NCBI GenBank assembly: GCA_018136815.1 | Contig: JADDIW010000135.1 | Location: 1-25,000, forward strand | Direction: 5' to 3' | Origin: Isochrysis galbana | Lineage: Eukaryota > Haptophyta > Isochrysidales > Isochrysidaceae | DNA length: 25,000 nucleotides | In this document: positions 17,119 to 25,000 of the stretch, one piece after another | How the letters are laid out: every line of letters starts with the position of its first letter | How positions within the stretch are numbered: position 1 is the stretch's first letter | Notes under the pieces: model-generated | Told to the model about the DNA's origin: nothing | Database searches by the model: none | Seen by the model: only the letters and a program-made list of their open reading frames with translations | Position numbers and translations under genes: made by a program

Positions 17119-17841
17119 TAGCACCATCGCAGTTCGCGTCTCTTCTGTGACCCCCACCCCCCTCTCTCTCTCCCCCCCAGGGGCCCGCGCGACCTTCAAG
17201 AGGAAGATGAGAGGCGATACTCACAAAGTATTGAGTATGGAGAAGAGTAGGGTAGAGGGGCCCCTATAAAGAGTACTCTTCTAGTGGAGGAGCGGGGGGA
17301 GGGGGGGCGAGCTCTCGATGATGACCAGAGATGAGAGCTATAGCGCCTTCTCTATGTACTTGATCGGTACCTGCGAAAGACGGTCTCTTTCTCTTTTCCC
17401 CGACGTCTTGAAAGGAAGCCCAGAGCTTCTTCTGTTCGCATGACCCACCCTCTCCTCGTCGCTCTTCGGCTGGTCCGCAGGCTTTCTCCCCCCCCTCTCC
17501 TCCACAAGTTCTCCTTTGCTTCTTCTCTGTTGTATTCTCATGGGTGGCAGGGGAGTAGTCTCTCTCTCTCCCTCTCTCCCTTCCTCTATCTCCCTCCCCC
17601 CCTCTCTCTCTCACTCTCCTCTCTCCCTCCCTCTCTCCCTTTCTCTCTCCCTTTCTCTCTCTCTTTCTCTCTCTCTCCTCACTCCGCGCGCTCTTTCCTT
17701 TCTCTCTAACAACCCCCGCGCCGAGGGCGCGGCGCCCCCCCCCCTTCCCCCCCGCCCCTTTCCCCCCTCGCCCCTTCCCCCTCCGCCCCCCCCCCCCCCC
17801 CCCAAGCCCCAACACCCCTCTCCCCACCCAGGCCGAGCCGG
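17119..17841. other. Upstream region of the SPQG-repeat gene with CT microsatellite
   Basis: No gene is supported. A long CT/CCT tract runs about 17550-17707 and is followed by C-runs, including 18 C at 17786-17803. CT-rich DNA also precedes the genes at 11469 and, as GA on the coding strand, at 23402. It may therefore be a promoter or 5'-UTR feature of this genome. ORFs through the tract are compositional. Confidence 0.5.
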
Positions 17842-18966
17842 ATGGCGGAAGCTGATGAGGGTATACCAAACGGCTCGGCCAGGTTGCCCAACCACCTCAA
17901 CGCCCCCTCGGGCCTCCAGGTTGAGCGGGCAGAGCCCTCAGGTCTCGTCAGCCGCCTCCTGGAGGCCGAGGCGGAGGAGGCTGCAGACTCTCCCATGCTG
18001 CCTGGCAGGATCCGCGAGCTTCAGATGGGGCATGATCCAACCGGACGGACCAGCCCGCAGGGGACGATGCTGCTCGAGCGAAAGATGCAGAGACAGAAGG
18101 AGGGACACGATGCGCAGACTGACGAGGGCACATCGGTTGCCCAGCAGCAACAGTGGCCTGTCAGCAATGAGGAGACTCCCCGGGTGGCTGATGAGGCAGA
18201 CAATGCCGGCTCATACGCTTCCAATTCGCTCCTGGGTAGGACGAGTGCGACGCATGTGCAGACGCGCACAGGCGAAGACTCGCCTATGCTTTCTGGCCGG
18301 CTCCACCAGCTCATGATGGGCCGCGACCCCACTGATGAGACTAGTCCGCAAGGGACACGACTGCTCGAGCGCAAAATGCAGAAGCAGAAGGCGGGTCACA
18401 GGGATGGGCAAGATGAGCAGCATCACGACGTCCTTACAAGCGTTGCAGGGTACGACGCCGCACGTCAGTGTGAGACGGCTCACGCACCCGGGTTTTCGAG
18501 GAGTGGTGCTAGACCAAGACCATCACCTCTTGACGTTGGCGGTGCATCCATCGATCCTGGACGAGTGGCATCGCCCCTGGGCCGCACCATTCCTGCACAT
18601 CTACAAGGACTAGCAGATACCGAATCACCTATGCTCCCTGGCCGGCTTCGGCAGCTTCAGATGGGCAATGATCCGACGGATACTACGAGCCCGCAGGGGA
18701 CGAGGCTGCTTGGTCTCAAGATGCAACGGCAAAGGGATGGCCATGCAGCCGATTCGCATCCACCGGTGATGCTCTGCAACAACCAGGCGATCCCAGATGA
18801 CTCGACGTCCAGCCCCATGGGTGCTGCACTTCTAGCCCGGAGAATGGAGCGGCAGCACAGTATGCAGCGCGAATGGCCTGTAAGTGGGCTTGCTACGGAC
18901 ACGCCAGTGCCAGGGGAGTGCCGTGTGGGAGAGCTGAGTACGCCGCCTAAGCTAGGCGAGAGATGA
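17842..18966 (+). CDS. Novel-looking repeat protein with three SPM-LPGRL-DPT-SPQG repeats
   Basis: Single exon, 374 codons, ATG in a good context (gccggATGG), TGA at 18964. I do not recognise a family. Three 41-residue repeats lie at residues 49-89, 146-186 and 261-301. Each has (D/E)SPML(P/S)GR(L/I), then Q(L/M)MG, a DPT, TSPQGT, and LLERKMQRQK or similar, closing with GH. A fourth partial repeat (SSPMGAALLARRMERQ) is at 323-338. The two halves of each repeat resemble each other (SPxxGRL/SPQGTxLL plus a helical segment ending in M/Q), so the unit may itself be an old duplication. There is no signal peptide or membrane segment, and linkers are polar and likely disordered. SP sites suggest proline-directed phosphorylation. 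A soluble scaffold with repeated short binding helices is my inference. Confidence 0.75.
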   Translation: MAEADEGIPNGSARLPNHLNAPSGLQVERAEPSGLVSRLLEAEAEEAADSPMLPGRIRELQMGHDPTGRTSPQGTMLLERKMQRQKEGHDAQTDEGTSVAQQQQWPVSNEETPRVADEADNAGSYASNSLLGRTSATHVQTRTGEDSPMLSGRLHQLMMGRDPTDETSPQGTRLLERKMQKQKAGHRDGQDEQHHDVLTSVAGYDAARQCETAHAPGFSRSGARPRPSPLDVGGASIDPGRVASPLGRTIPAHLQGLADTESPMLPGRLRQLQMGNDPTDTTSPQGTRLLGLKMQRQRDGHAADSHPPVMLCNNQAIPDDSTSSPMGAALLARRMERQHSMQREWPVSGLATDTPVPGECRVGELSTPPKLGER

Positions 18967-19775
18967 TCTGTGAGAGATGATCCCGCGAACCAGTGGCCGC
19001 CGTTAATATGGCGAAGATTGCATGACGAGTGTCGTGAGAGACGAGTCAAGTCCCTACTAAGATGCCTTGTGGCCGAAGCCTATTCACGAGCATGGAAGTG
19101 GTCACTTTCTCAGTACTGAGGCTCAGGGGTACACAAGGTGAATTGGGATCAACCGATCGGTACACTCGCCGCACTGCCTCTTAGGCGGTTCAAATACTAC
19201 GGTACAATGTTTGGCCGCCATCCTCGGCAAGAAGCAAGCCGTTCTCGTCAAACATGTCGCCATCCTCGGCGGCAAGGAAAGGGCCAGGAGCTCATGCATG
19301 TCCATGACAAATCCGGTCATCATTGCAATCGGACTCTCAGGCTAAGCAAGTTGAGGGCGCGTTCCCTCTAGCATTCCTTTTGGGAGCAACGTGCCCTCTC
19401 AAGCTGGGTTGGCACTGCCACGTAGGCCTTGACTGGCCTGAGGACTTGGTGGGCTTGGCCCCCGTCTCTTGGTTCTTGGTGGTTGATATTGATTCCATTG
19501 GTGCTTCTTCTACTGTTGGGGTAGATGCTGCCGCAGTTGTGTGCCCATACCATCTCACATGGCTGTCGAGGATGTTGCGTTTGCTATTATTTCCTGTCTC
19601 ACCTTTGTTGAGCTGTTTGTTTTCGTTGGTGAGAGGGGACCAGCCATGACAATGAGGTGACAATTGTACAGCTCGCATCGGCAAGAAGAAAACGCTCTTG
19701 AAGACGAAGATGCCTATTAATGCTATTGGGTCTTTTCTCCTCCGAGAACCCGAGAACCCGGCTCCAACGCCCTTG
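18967..19775. other. Intergenic, nothing recognised
   Basis: This holds the 3' flank of the SPQG-repeat gene. A CGCCATCCTCGGC word is duplicated at about 19216 and 19259. ORFs on both strands at 19323-19684 lack family features. Confidence 0.35.
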
Positions 19776-20013
19776 TAGGGCGGTCAAACAGTGTTTTTTT
19801 ATAAGGTGTGAAAAATGACCATCTCAGAATTGAGGAAATTTGAGGATTTTTTTCGGGAGAAAGTTCCCAATACACCCAACTAGCACATATCCGGGGTCCA
19901 TTAGGACCCGGACCCCCCCCCTTGGGCCCCCACAACCAAACGTAATCAAAAAAAGACAGAAGACGCTAAAATCGCAAAAGCTTGAAAAGCTCAATTTCAA
20001 GTCGAGACCGGGT

Positions 20014-20630
20014 GCGCTGCGTGCCCGTTTTCGACGATCCATCAGGATGGGAGACCCCACCAGATACCAAATACACAGGTCCCACCCGCATGGTCACGCC
20101 AATCGGACAGGCCGCGCCCCGATACCTCGTCGAAATCACCCATCCGCCGACCGAGCCCATTGAACGTTGAGCCGTCGCCGAGGGAGGCCCGGAGAGCCCA
20201 ACTTCGAACCGATGGCGGGCGCGCTGCGTGCCCGTTTTCGACGATCCATCAGGACGCGCTGGGAGACCCCACCAGATACCAAATGCACACAGGTCCCACC
20301 CGCATGGTCACGCCAATCGGACAGGCCGCGCCCCGATACCTCGTCGAAATCACCCATCCGCCGAGCCCATTGAACGTTGAGCCGTCGCCGAGCGAGGCCC
20401 GGAGAGCCCAACTTCAAACTGATGCCGGGCGCGCTGCGTGCCCGTTTTCGACGATCCATCAGGAGCTGGGAGACCCCACCAGATACCAAATACACAGGTC
20501 CCACCCGCATGGTCACGCCAATCAGACAGGCTGCGCCCCGATACCTCGTCGAAATCACCCATCCGCCGAGTCCATTGAACGTTGAGCCGTCGCCGAGCGA
20601 GGCCCAAAGAGCCCAACTTCAAACTGATGG
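20014..20630 (+). repeat. Three tandem ~208-bp units inside the family A element
   Basis: GCGCTGCGTGCCCGTTTTCG starts at 20014, 20221 and 20431 (steps 207 and 210). Each unit holds GATCCATCAGGA, CCCACCAGATACCAAA, GGTCACGCCAATC, TCGTCGAAATCACCCATCCG and CCCAACTTC. The third ends near 20630. Copy 1 at 893 has a single unit. TTCGACGA and TCGTCGAA within each unit could pair. ORFs across the array come from the repeat. Confidence 0.92.
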
Positions 20631-20781
20631 GGCCTTTGGTAGCCAGGGTAGTCGCGTGCGCGCGCTGTGAGGAGCTGGGTGGGCTGCGCGGGCAATGATG
20701 CCAGAGGGTCAGGGAGTGGTCGGACTGTCGGCAGCCCGACACGGCGCTGCATCGGGCGGGAATCAAATGCCGAATGTAGCT

Positions 20782-20793
20782 TATATATAAAGG
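20782..20793 (+). promoter_or_regulatory. TATA-box-like sequence within the family A element
   Basis: TATATATAAAGG lies in GC-rich surroundings in the right part of the element. It resembles a core TATA box. No downstream gene is supported for it. Confidence 0.25.
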
Positions 20794-21040
20794 AACCGAT
20801 CCCCCGCGGGCGCGACCGCCAATTCTTTACGGGTAGAGCGTGAGTGCGCGTGACGGAGGGGGGGAGAGGGGGAGCGGATCGCACCATTTCTTGGCGAAGA
20901 TTTTCGTAGCGTCAGGTAGCCCCCCCCCGGAGCTTTTTATTGGGCATCGCGCCACGGTCAAAAAATGCAGCCCAACCCTTACTATTTGTTAAAAAGCCCC
21001 TGTTTGACCGCCCTATTAAAAAACCTGTTTGACCGCCCTA

Positions 21041-22115
21041 GAGCTCAGCGTTGCCAATTGGCTTAAGCTCCGAGTATCGATGAGTATCGCGATGGAACTT
21101 GATCGGCGAGCTCCTTGATTCGAGCAAGCTCCGCAGCCTTCTTCCTTCTTTGTCCGGCCATGGTGCTTCTTCAAGAGTGCTGCCTCCCGCTTAGGTGCCC
21201 TCGCTTCGCCTTTCGTCTTGCGTTCAAATCGTGCAGCCTCTCGCTGAGGTCTGAGGGCGCGGCTCTCCCGCTCTCCCCCTTACTTCCCCTGGCCGCAACA
21301 TGACTTCTCTCTAGCGGAAGGCACTGAGCGCGTGGCGGTCGCCCTTTGGACGTGCACGCCACAGTTCCCAGTTGCAGTTGATATTGCTACGCCCCTGTCT
21401 TACAAGATTCTTCTTCCTAGATGTAATGGGACAGTGAGGGCGGTCCAATTCTACTGTTTTTACGGGAACTTGCTCGATACCGACGCTCCACCCTCCCTTG
21501 TGAGCCACTGTGCACAGCGCGTCTGTCCGTGCCCTTCGCCCGTTTTTCCGATGAGCCTGGAGCATCGGCTTTTACTTTGCCTTGCTAAGGCTTCGCTCAG
21601 CATGATATCGCGACCTCAACGACTGTGATTTCCCTTTCCTCGATGTAGTTGCAGAGCAGGCTCGCCAGTGCGACAAAGGTGCGCTACCGTAAGTGGTACG
21701 CAGCAAAATACTGATAAAGATGACTAATGCTCAGAATGAGCTGCAGCCCCCCCGTCCCTTGCTCAGCTCAAAAACTCAACTCGGGCCCAGTCTCTTAGTC
21801 TGACGTGGAGACGATGCCTTCGGCGGCTGGACTACTACCGATATCCAGATCGCACGCAAAGATTGAGGCACCATGTTCAGGAAACATCGTCGTCGTTCCC
21901 GCTGCTCCATACACGTCACAGAGACCACTGGGCGTCCGTGTACGCTTGCCAATACGATCTCAACCATTTAACGCATTCGGTCCTCCTCTGTTATCGTTCT
22001 TATCGACGTGATGTCAGTATTGCACCATGCATATGTCGGACCATGCCGTCAATGAGAATGGGACGCGTGTCGGCGGCCCCAGCCACACTCGTATTCTTTC
22101 CGGGAAAAAGGGCCA
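21041..22115. other. Gene-poor region, possible degraded exon on the minus strand
   Basis: I see no gene I can defend. On the minus strand, between about 21240 and 21080, a frame without ATG reads a highly charged Lys/Glu/Arg stretch (EAARFERKTKGEARAPK). This could be an exon remnant or plain compositional bias. The remainder has short ORFs on both strands only. Confidence 0.3.
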
Positions 22116-23402
22116 TCATGGAGGTGACAGCATGTACATCCACTCTTCGTCGCACATCACAAAATGGTTAGAGTAGCAATGATGTAAGGTGTGGTCATAC
22201 TCGCAAAAACTGACTGCCCATCGGCCACCTTCCCCGTGAGGGATGGAGCAGGGCTCTTCATCACAAGCGGTGATGAAGGAGGTCAAGCAGATGGCTTCTG
22301 GATGTCTCGGATGTGCTGATATGGCGTCGGAACATGAGCGGCGCCGCATGTCACCCCGAAGGTTGCTGCGGCCAATAAGGGGAAGACATGGGCTTGGGGG
22401 TGGCGGTCGGGGCTGCGGGATCATCGGCGGAGGGGGAGGTGGAGCAGGTAGAAAGATCCACGTCGCCTCGCATTCAATGAAGGTCGAGGAGTGACACCTT
22501 CCTGTCGTAGAGTCGTACTCGCACAAGCTGACAAGCCAAGGATCGGTGCCCTGCGTCGGATGTTCACAGGGTTCATGGTTGCACATTGTCAAAAATGCTG
22601 ACTCGCATGCTGCTCTTGGATTGTTCGTTGTGTGAAGAAGGGCGTCGTAGCACCAGCTCCGGCTTCCGTCCGCTCGCAAATTGCGACGGCCAACGAGGGC
22701 TTGGCAAGGGACCGGTGATGGAGGGGTCGGCACAGACTTGGATATCGAGCCTGTGTTGCAACCATGGAAATGCGAGGTTTGACAATGAGAGGTCGTCGCA
22801 TTGTACTCGCAGAAGGCCACCGGCCAAAGGCTGTCGTGGTCGTCCGGCAGTACGCAAGGCTCTTCGTGGCAAGACGTGATGAAGAAGGAGTTGCACGTTG
22901 CTACAGGGTCATCTATAACACCGGTCAAGGCATCATGGCAATATCGTCGAATTCCGTCACCGCGCAAGTTGCTCCGACCAGTCAGTGCAAGGCAAACGTC
23001 GGGAGGCGGAGGCGGATTTGGAGGGCTTAGGGGTGCCCATGGCGGCGAGGCGATGACGGCTGCGGCGGCTACGGGCAGCTGCTTTGGCCTCTGGAGCATG
23101 TGTGTGAGGCCGAGAACCAGCAGCGCAGTGCCTGCCATGCCAGTGAGCACCAGCAGGCAAAATTGTAGAGGTGTCACCCCAACACTGGGCACACACGCCT
23201 TATGTGCAGGTGACGGCTTCTGTGCCGACGATGCAGGCGACACTTTGCTTAAAGGAGCAGGCGCCAGTGCGGGGCTAGCATCTGGCGCCGCTGGCTCCGT
23301 GGTCTTCGTGGCGCTTGCCATCTCGACGTCTTGGCCGGTCGTCGAATTTGCCTCGTTCTCGACCAGCTGGAGGAAGCGGTTACCCTCGACTGTCGGAGCC
23401 AT
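22116..23402 (-). CDS. Single-pass membrane protein with three 8-cysteine repeats
   Basis: I choose ATG 23402 (context gagccATGG), giving 428 residues; an earlier in-frame ATG only adds low-complexity Gly/Arg from a GA-rich tract. Residues 1-77 are a polar, Ala/Pro-rich tail. One hydrophobic segment spans about 78-103 (PLQFCLLVLTGMAGTALLVL). Pro-rich linkers (PPSPP-like) then separate three domains at 137-215, 233-311 and 339-417. Each is 79 residues, with eight Cys spaced exactly x17-x14-x7-x4-x14-x8-x7, plus shared words GR(S/R)NLR(G/A)D, EPC and CEY(N/D). The pattern suggests four disulfides per domain, hence a lumenal or extracellular C-terminus and type II topology. NAT at 201 is a possible N-glycan site. 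I know no family with this spacing. Surface binding or wall/scale attachment is speculation. Confidence 0.8.
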   Translation of the reverse strand: MAPTVEGNRFLQLVENEANSTTGQDVEMASATKTTEPAAPDASPALAPAPLSKVSPASSAQKPSPAHKACVPSVGVTPLQFCLLVLTGMAGTALLVLGLTHMLQRPKQLPVAAAAVIASPPWAPLSPPNPPPPPDVCLALTGRSNLRGDGIRRYCHDALTGVIDDPVATCNSFFITSCHEEPCVLPDDHDSLWPVAFCEYNATTSHCQTSHFHGCNTGSISKSVPTPPSPVPCQALVGRRNLRADGSRSWCYDALLHTTNNPRAACESAFLTMCNHEPCEHPTQGTDPWLVSLCEYDSTTGRCHSSTFIECEATWIFLPAPPPPPPMIPQPRPPPPSPCLPLIGRSNLRGDMRRRSCSDAISAHPRHPEAICLTSFITACDEEPCSIPHGEGGRWAVSFCEYDHTLHHCYSNHFVMCDEEWMYMLSPP

Positions 23403-23439
23403 GGCGGGCGGATCACGTCTGCCGCCTCCTTTCCCCTGT

Positions 23440-23600
23440 CCGCACACCCCGCGCCTTCCTCTCTCCCCCCCCGCCCCTCCACCCCTCTCCCTTTCTCTCT
23501 TCCCTCTTCCCCCCCTCCCCCCCCCCCCCCCCCCCACCTCACCCCACCCCACCCCCCCACTTCCCTCCCCTCCCCGCAAATCCCCCCGCTCTCACCCCTC
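23440..23600. promoter_or_regulatory. Polypyrimidine/poly-C tract upstream of the 8-Cys gene
   Basis: The plus strand is almost pure C/T, including 19 C at 23517-23535, which is GA/G-rich on the coding strand of the 23402 gene. It lies directly 5' of the start codon. It may be promoter or 5'-UTR sequence, and it could form G-quadruplex or triplex structure. Function is inferred from position only. Confidence 0.35.
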
Positions 23601-24622
23601 TTTCTCCGCCGCCGCCGCGCGCGCGCTCCGCCTGCTGGCCAAAGGCGCGAGCCCGCCCGCCGCCCGCCGTTGCTCCTGGCCAGCCAAATATTTGTACTCC
23701 AGTAGAGTAGAGTAGTAGTATCAAATTTTTCTTCCGCCCAGATTCGAAAATGTCACCCATGTGAACCGCTCAGTCCGTTGCTACAAGTCGCTGGTATAAA
23801 AAATAGTCGAACGCGAACTCAACTCAAACACGCAAACTTTTTGACCGTTTGAACATAGTCAACTACCTACTGCACTCCGTTGACCCCCAAAGTGAACACT
23901 CTCAAAAACCCTGAAAATTTTCCTCGCGCCGGGGCCCCGTTGACGGTGAGCATGATCTTGCGCACTCTGACTGCTGCTATCGTGGCAGAGGGCCTAGAGG
24001 CGTCGTCCTCGTTGGTAGCGGGGCAGGGTGATAGCTTTGGGCTAGTGTAACCCAGGCACCAAAGTCTGCAAACCTGGGCTTGAGATCATGGGAATCCGAA
24101 TCTGTGTGGGTCTTGTGCGTCGGTAGCAATATGGGGAACTGTTCAACTGTGAGTGTGGGCGCGTACCTTACACGAATATTCATGCCTACAGCCTTCAGAT
24201 GGGCAGGAATACAACATAGATCACCTATCACAACATCCGCGCTCTACACAATATGCTCACTGCAAAGCATGACATAACACATGTACTAGATGACGACGCG
24301 CACGGCGTGCGGCCAGTAGAGGGATAGCAGCAAATACGTCAAGACATGAGCACCGTTGTCGTGGGCTACGGATTTACGCACAGAGGGAAATAATTCCGCG
24401 GATGCGCAAGCGAGAATGCAAGAAGAGGCTAAACCTTGCGTCTCCGACCCTTTGCGCATGTAGAATAAGCGGGAATGTTGTTGGGAAATCAAACGCCGGC
24501 GAATACGATCTTGATTTAACAAATGAAGCTGGGTGCCATATCGAGTTGGTGCATTCCTACAAATCGTACGCCTTAGGCATTGAGGAGTGAACTGCAAAGC
24601 CCATAGCAAATCGGAACCCAAC
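23601..24622. other. Intergenic, nothing firmly recognised
   Basis: TATAAAAAA lies at 23796-23804 on the plus strand, and several GTTGAC words occur at 23850-23945. Minus ORF 23977-24231 and plus ORF 24402-24590 show no family feature. Part of 24286-24622 is likely the 3' UTR of the minus-strand nucleotidyltransferase gene. Confidence 0.35.
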
Positions 24623-25000
24623 TTATGCGCCGGCCCCATCGGCTCGCGTCTTGGACGCCCCCGCCAGCGCGCCGATAGCCCGCAAGTATGCATGAGGCTC
24701 CCCTCCAATGTCACATCGTTCGCCCTCTAAGAGTACGCCGCAAAGGCCCGACTCGATTCGAGTGGTGTTGAGAGCCTCCGTCAGTTGAAGCGGCGGCGCG
24801 CCAAGAGAGTCTCCACGCGCCCGGAGCAATTCGTCGAGCGTCCAAAGCAAGGCGCGAGTATCACTAATGATGTATAACCCGAACGCTGTGAGAAAGGTTC
24901 CGTCCACCACACCCGGTATTCGGAGGCGTGAACGCGCAAAGTCTGCGTTTGGTTTCTCAACTAGCATTGTGATGGAGAGGCGAGGCGAGGGCTCAGATGA
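24623..25000 (-). CDS. GalU-type UTP-glucose-1-phosphate uridylyltransferase-like, C-terminal part
   Basis: The minus frame is open from the window edge to TAA at 24623, about 125 residues of a larger protein whose N-terminus lies beyond 25000. Order as in bacterial-type GalU nucleotidyltransferases: MLVEKPNADFARSRL, where VEKP is the sugar-phosphate loop word; a TFLTAFGLYII strand; a helix; LQLTEALN, the counterpart of IQLTDAL; then EGERCDIGGEPHAYLRAI, the counterpart of the G-K-R-YDxG-x-Y end. These enzymes make UDP-glucose from UTP and glucose-1-phosphate. The catalytic N-terminal GxGTRxxP motif is outside the window, so substrate and activity cannot be verified. No intron is seen in the visible part. 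It ends soon after the domain, as in the family. Confidence 0.8.
   Translation of the reverse strand, partial: SSEPSPRLSITMLVEKPNADFARSRLRIPGVVDGTFLTAFGLYIISDTRALLWTLDELLRARGDSLGAPPLQLTEALNTTRIESGLCGVLLEGERCDIGGEPHAYLRAIGALAGASKTRADGAGA

Larger units (their letters stand above)
19778..21038 (+). mobile_element. Family A element, longest copy with both terminal repeats
   Basis: The left end GGGCGGTCAAACAG (19778-19791) follows TA. The inverted end CTGTTTGACCGCCC occurs at 21000-21013 and again at 21025-21038, each followed by TA. The termini are thus inverted repeats, with TA as the possible target duplication, which would suit Tc1/mariner-type MITEs. The right end is doubled. The interior carries a ~208-bp tandem repeat and a TATA-like box but no transposase, so it depends on an element elsewhere. 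Related sequences lie at 893, 1428 and 17025. Confidence 0.8.

Noticed and set aside
17264-17895. Arg/Glu/Gly-rich minus ORFs across the CT microsatellite
   Set aside because: They are translation of simple GA repeats upstream of the real plus-strand gene.
17516-18316. 266-codon plus ORF overlapping the SPQG-repeat gene
   Set aside because: It is in another frame, begins in simple CT repeat and lacks the repeated motif that supports frame 17842.
20136-20766. Repeated ORFs on both strands of 140 codons or so
   Set aside because: They arise from the ~208-bp tandem units of the family A element and are open on both strands because of repeat composition.
23403-23579. N-terminal 59-codon extension of the 8-Cys protein
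   Set aside because: The extension is pure Gly/Arg/Glu from the polypyrimidine tract, while ATG 23402 has a good context.

Overview
The window is nuclear DNA of a eukaryote, most likely a unicellular alga or similar protist. The evidence is a GT-AG spliced gene, proteins of eukaryotic type (an ER DnaJ protein, a TXNDC9-like protein, a PPR/CCCH/TrmB fusion), long proline tracts, poly-C/G and CT-rich runs, and many dispersed repeats. Introner-like features hint at an algal lineage such as pelagophytes or prasinophytes, but the species cannot be fixed from the sequence. I found no convincing tRNA, rRNA, CRISPR or prokaryotic operon.

Layout. (1) 1-708: 3' end of a plus-strand DnaJ C-terminal gene, with one clear intron. 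(2) 893-5040: repeat-rich and gene-poor, with two copies of a MITE-like family (family A, end GGGCGGTCAAACAG next to TA), one copy of dispersed repeat B, a frameshifted reverse-transcriptase relic, a TGACGTCA cluster and an ATATCC-rich repeat (family C). (3) 5497-8244, minus: a 915-codon PPR + CCCH zinc finger + TrmB-type methyltransferase fusion. (4) 8567-9467: tandem repeats followed by an unknown 182-codon ORF; most of this unit recurs at 13862-14945 with two 19-bp minisatellites. (5) 10078-10510: a foldback array. (6) 11469-12242, plus: TXNDC9/phosducin-like protein. (7) 14940-16684: a fragment with a transposase-like feel, then a minus-strand unknown gene interrupted by a 184-bp element with perfect 18-bp inverted ends and an 8-bp target duplication, which looks like an introner. 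(8) 17842-18966, plus: a new-looking protein with three 41-residue SP/LPGRL/DPT/SPQG repeats. (9) 19778-21038: a longer family A element with internal ~208-bp tandem repeats. (10) 22116-23402, minus: a single-pass membrane protein with three 79-residue domains, each with eight cysteines at identical spacing. (11) 24623-25000, minus: C-terminal part of a GalU-type nucleotidyltransferase.

The genes look like ordinary independent eukaryotic genes on both strands, not a cluster with one joint function. The most novel items are the eight-cysteine repeat protein, the SPQG repeat protein, the introner-like insertion with a possible 25-nt intron in the same gene, and the PPR-CCCH-methyltransferase fusion.
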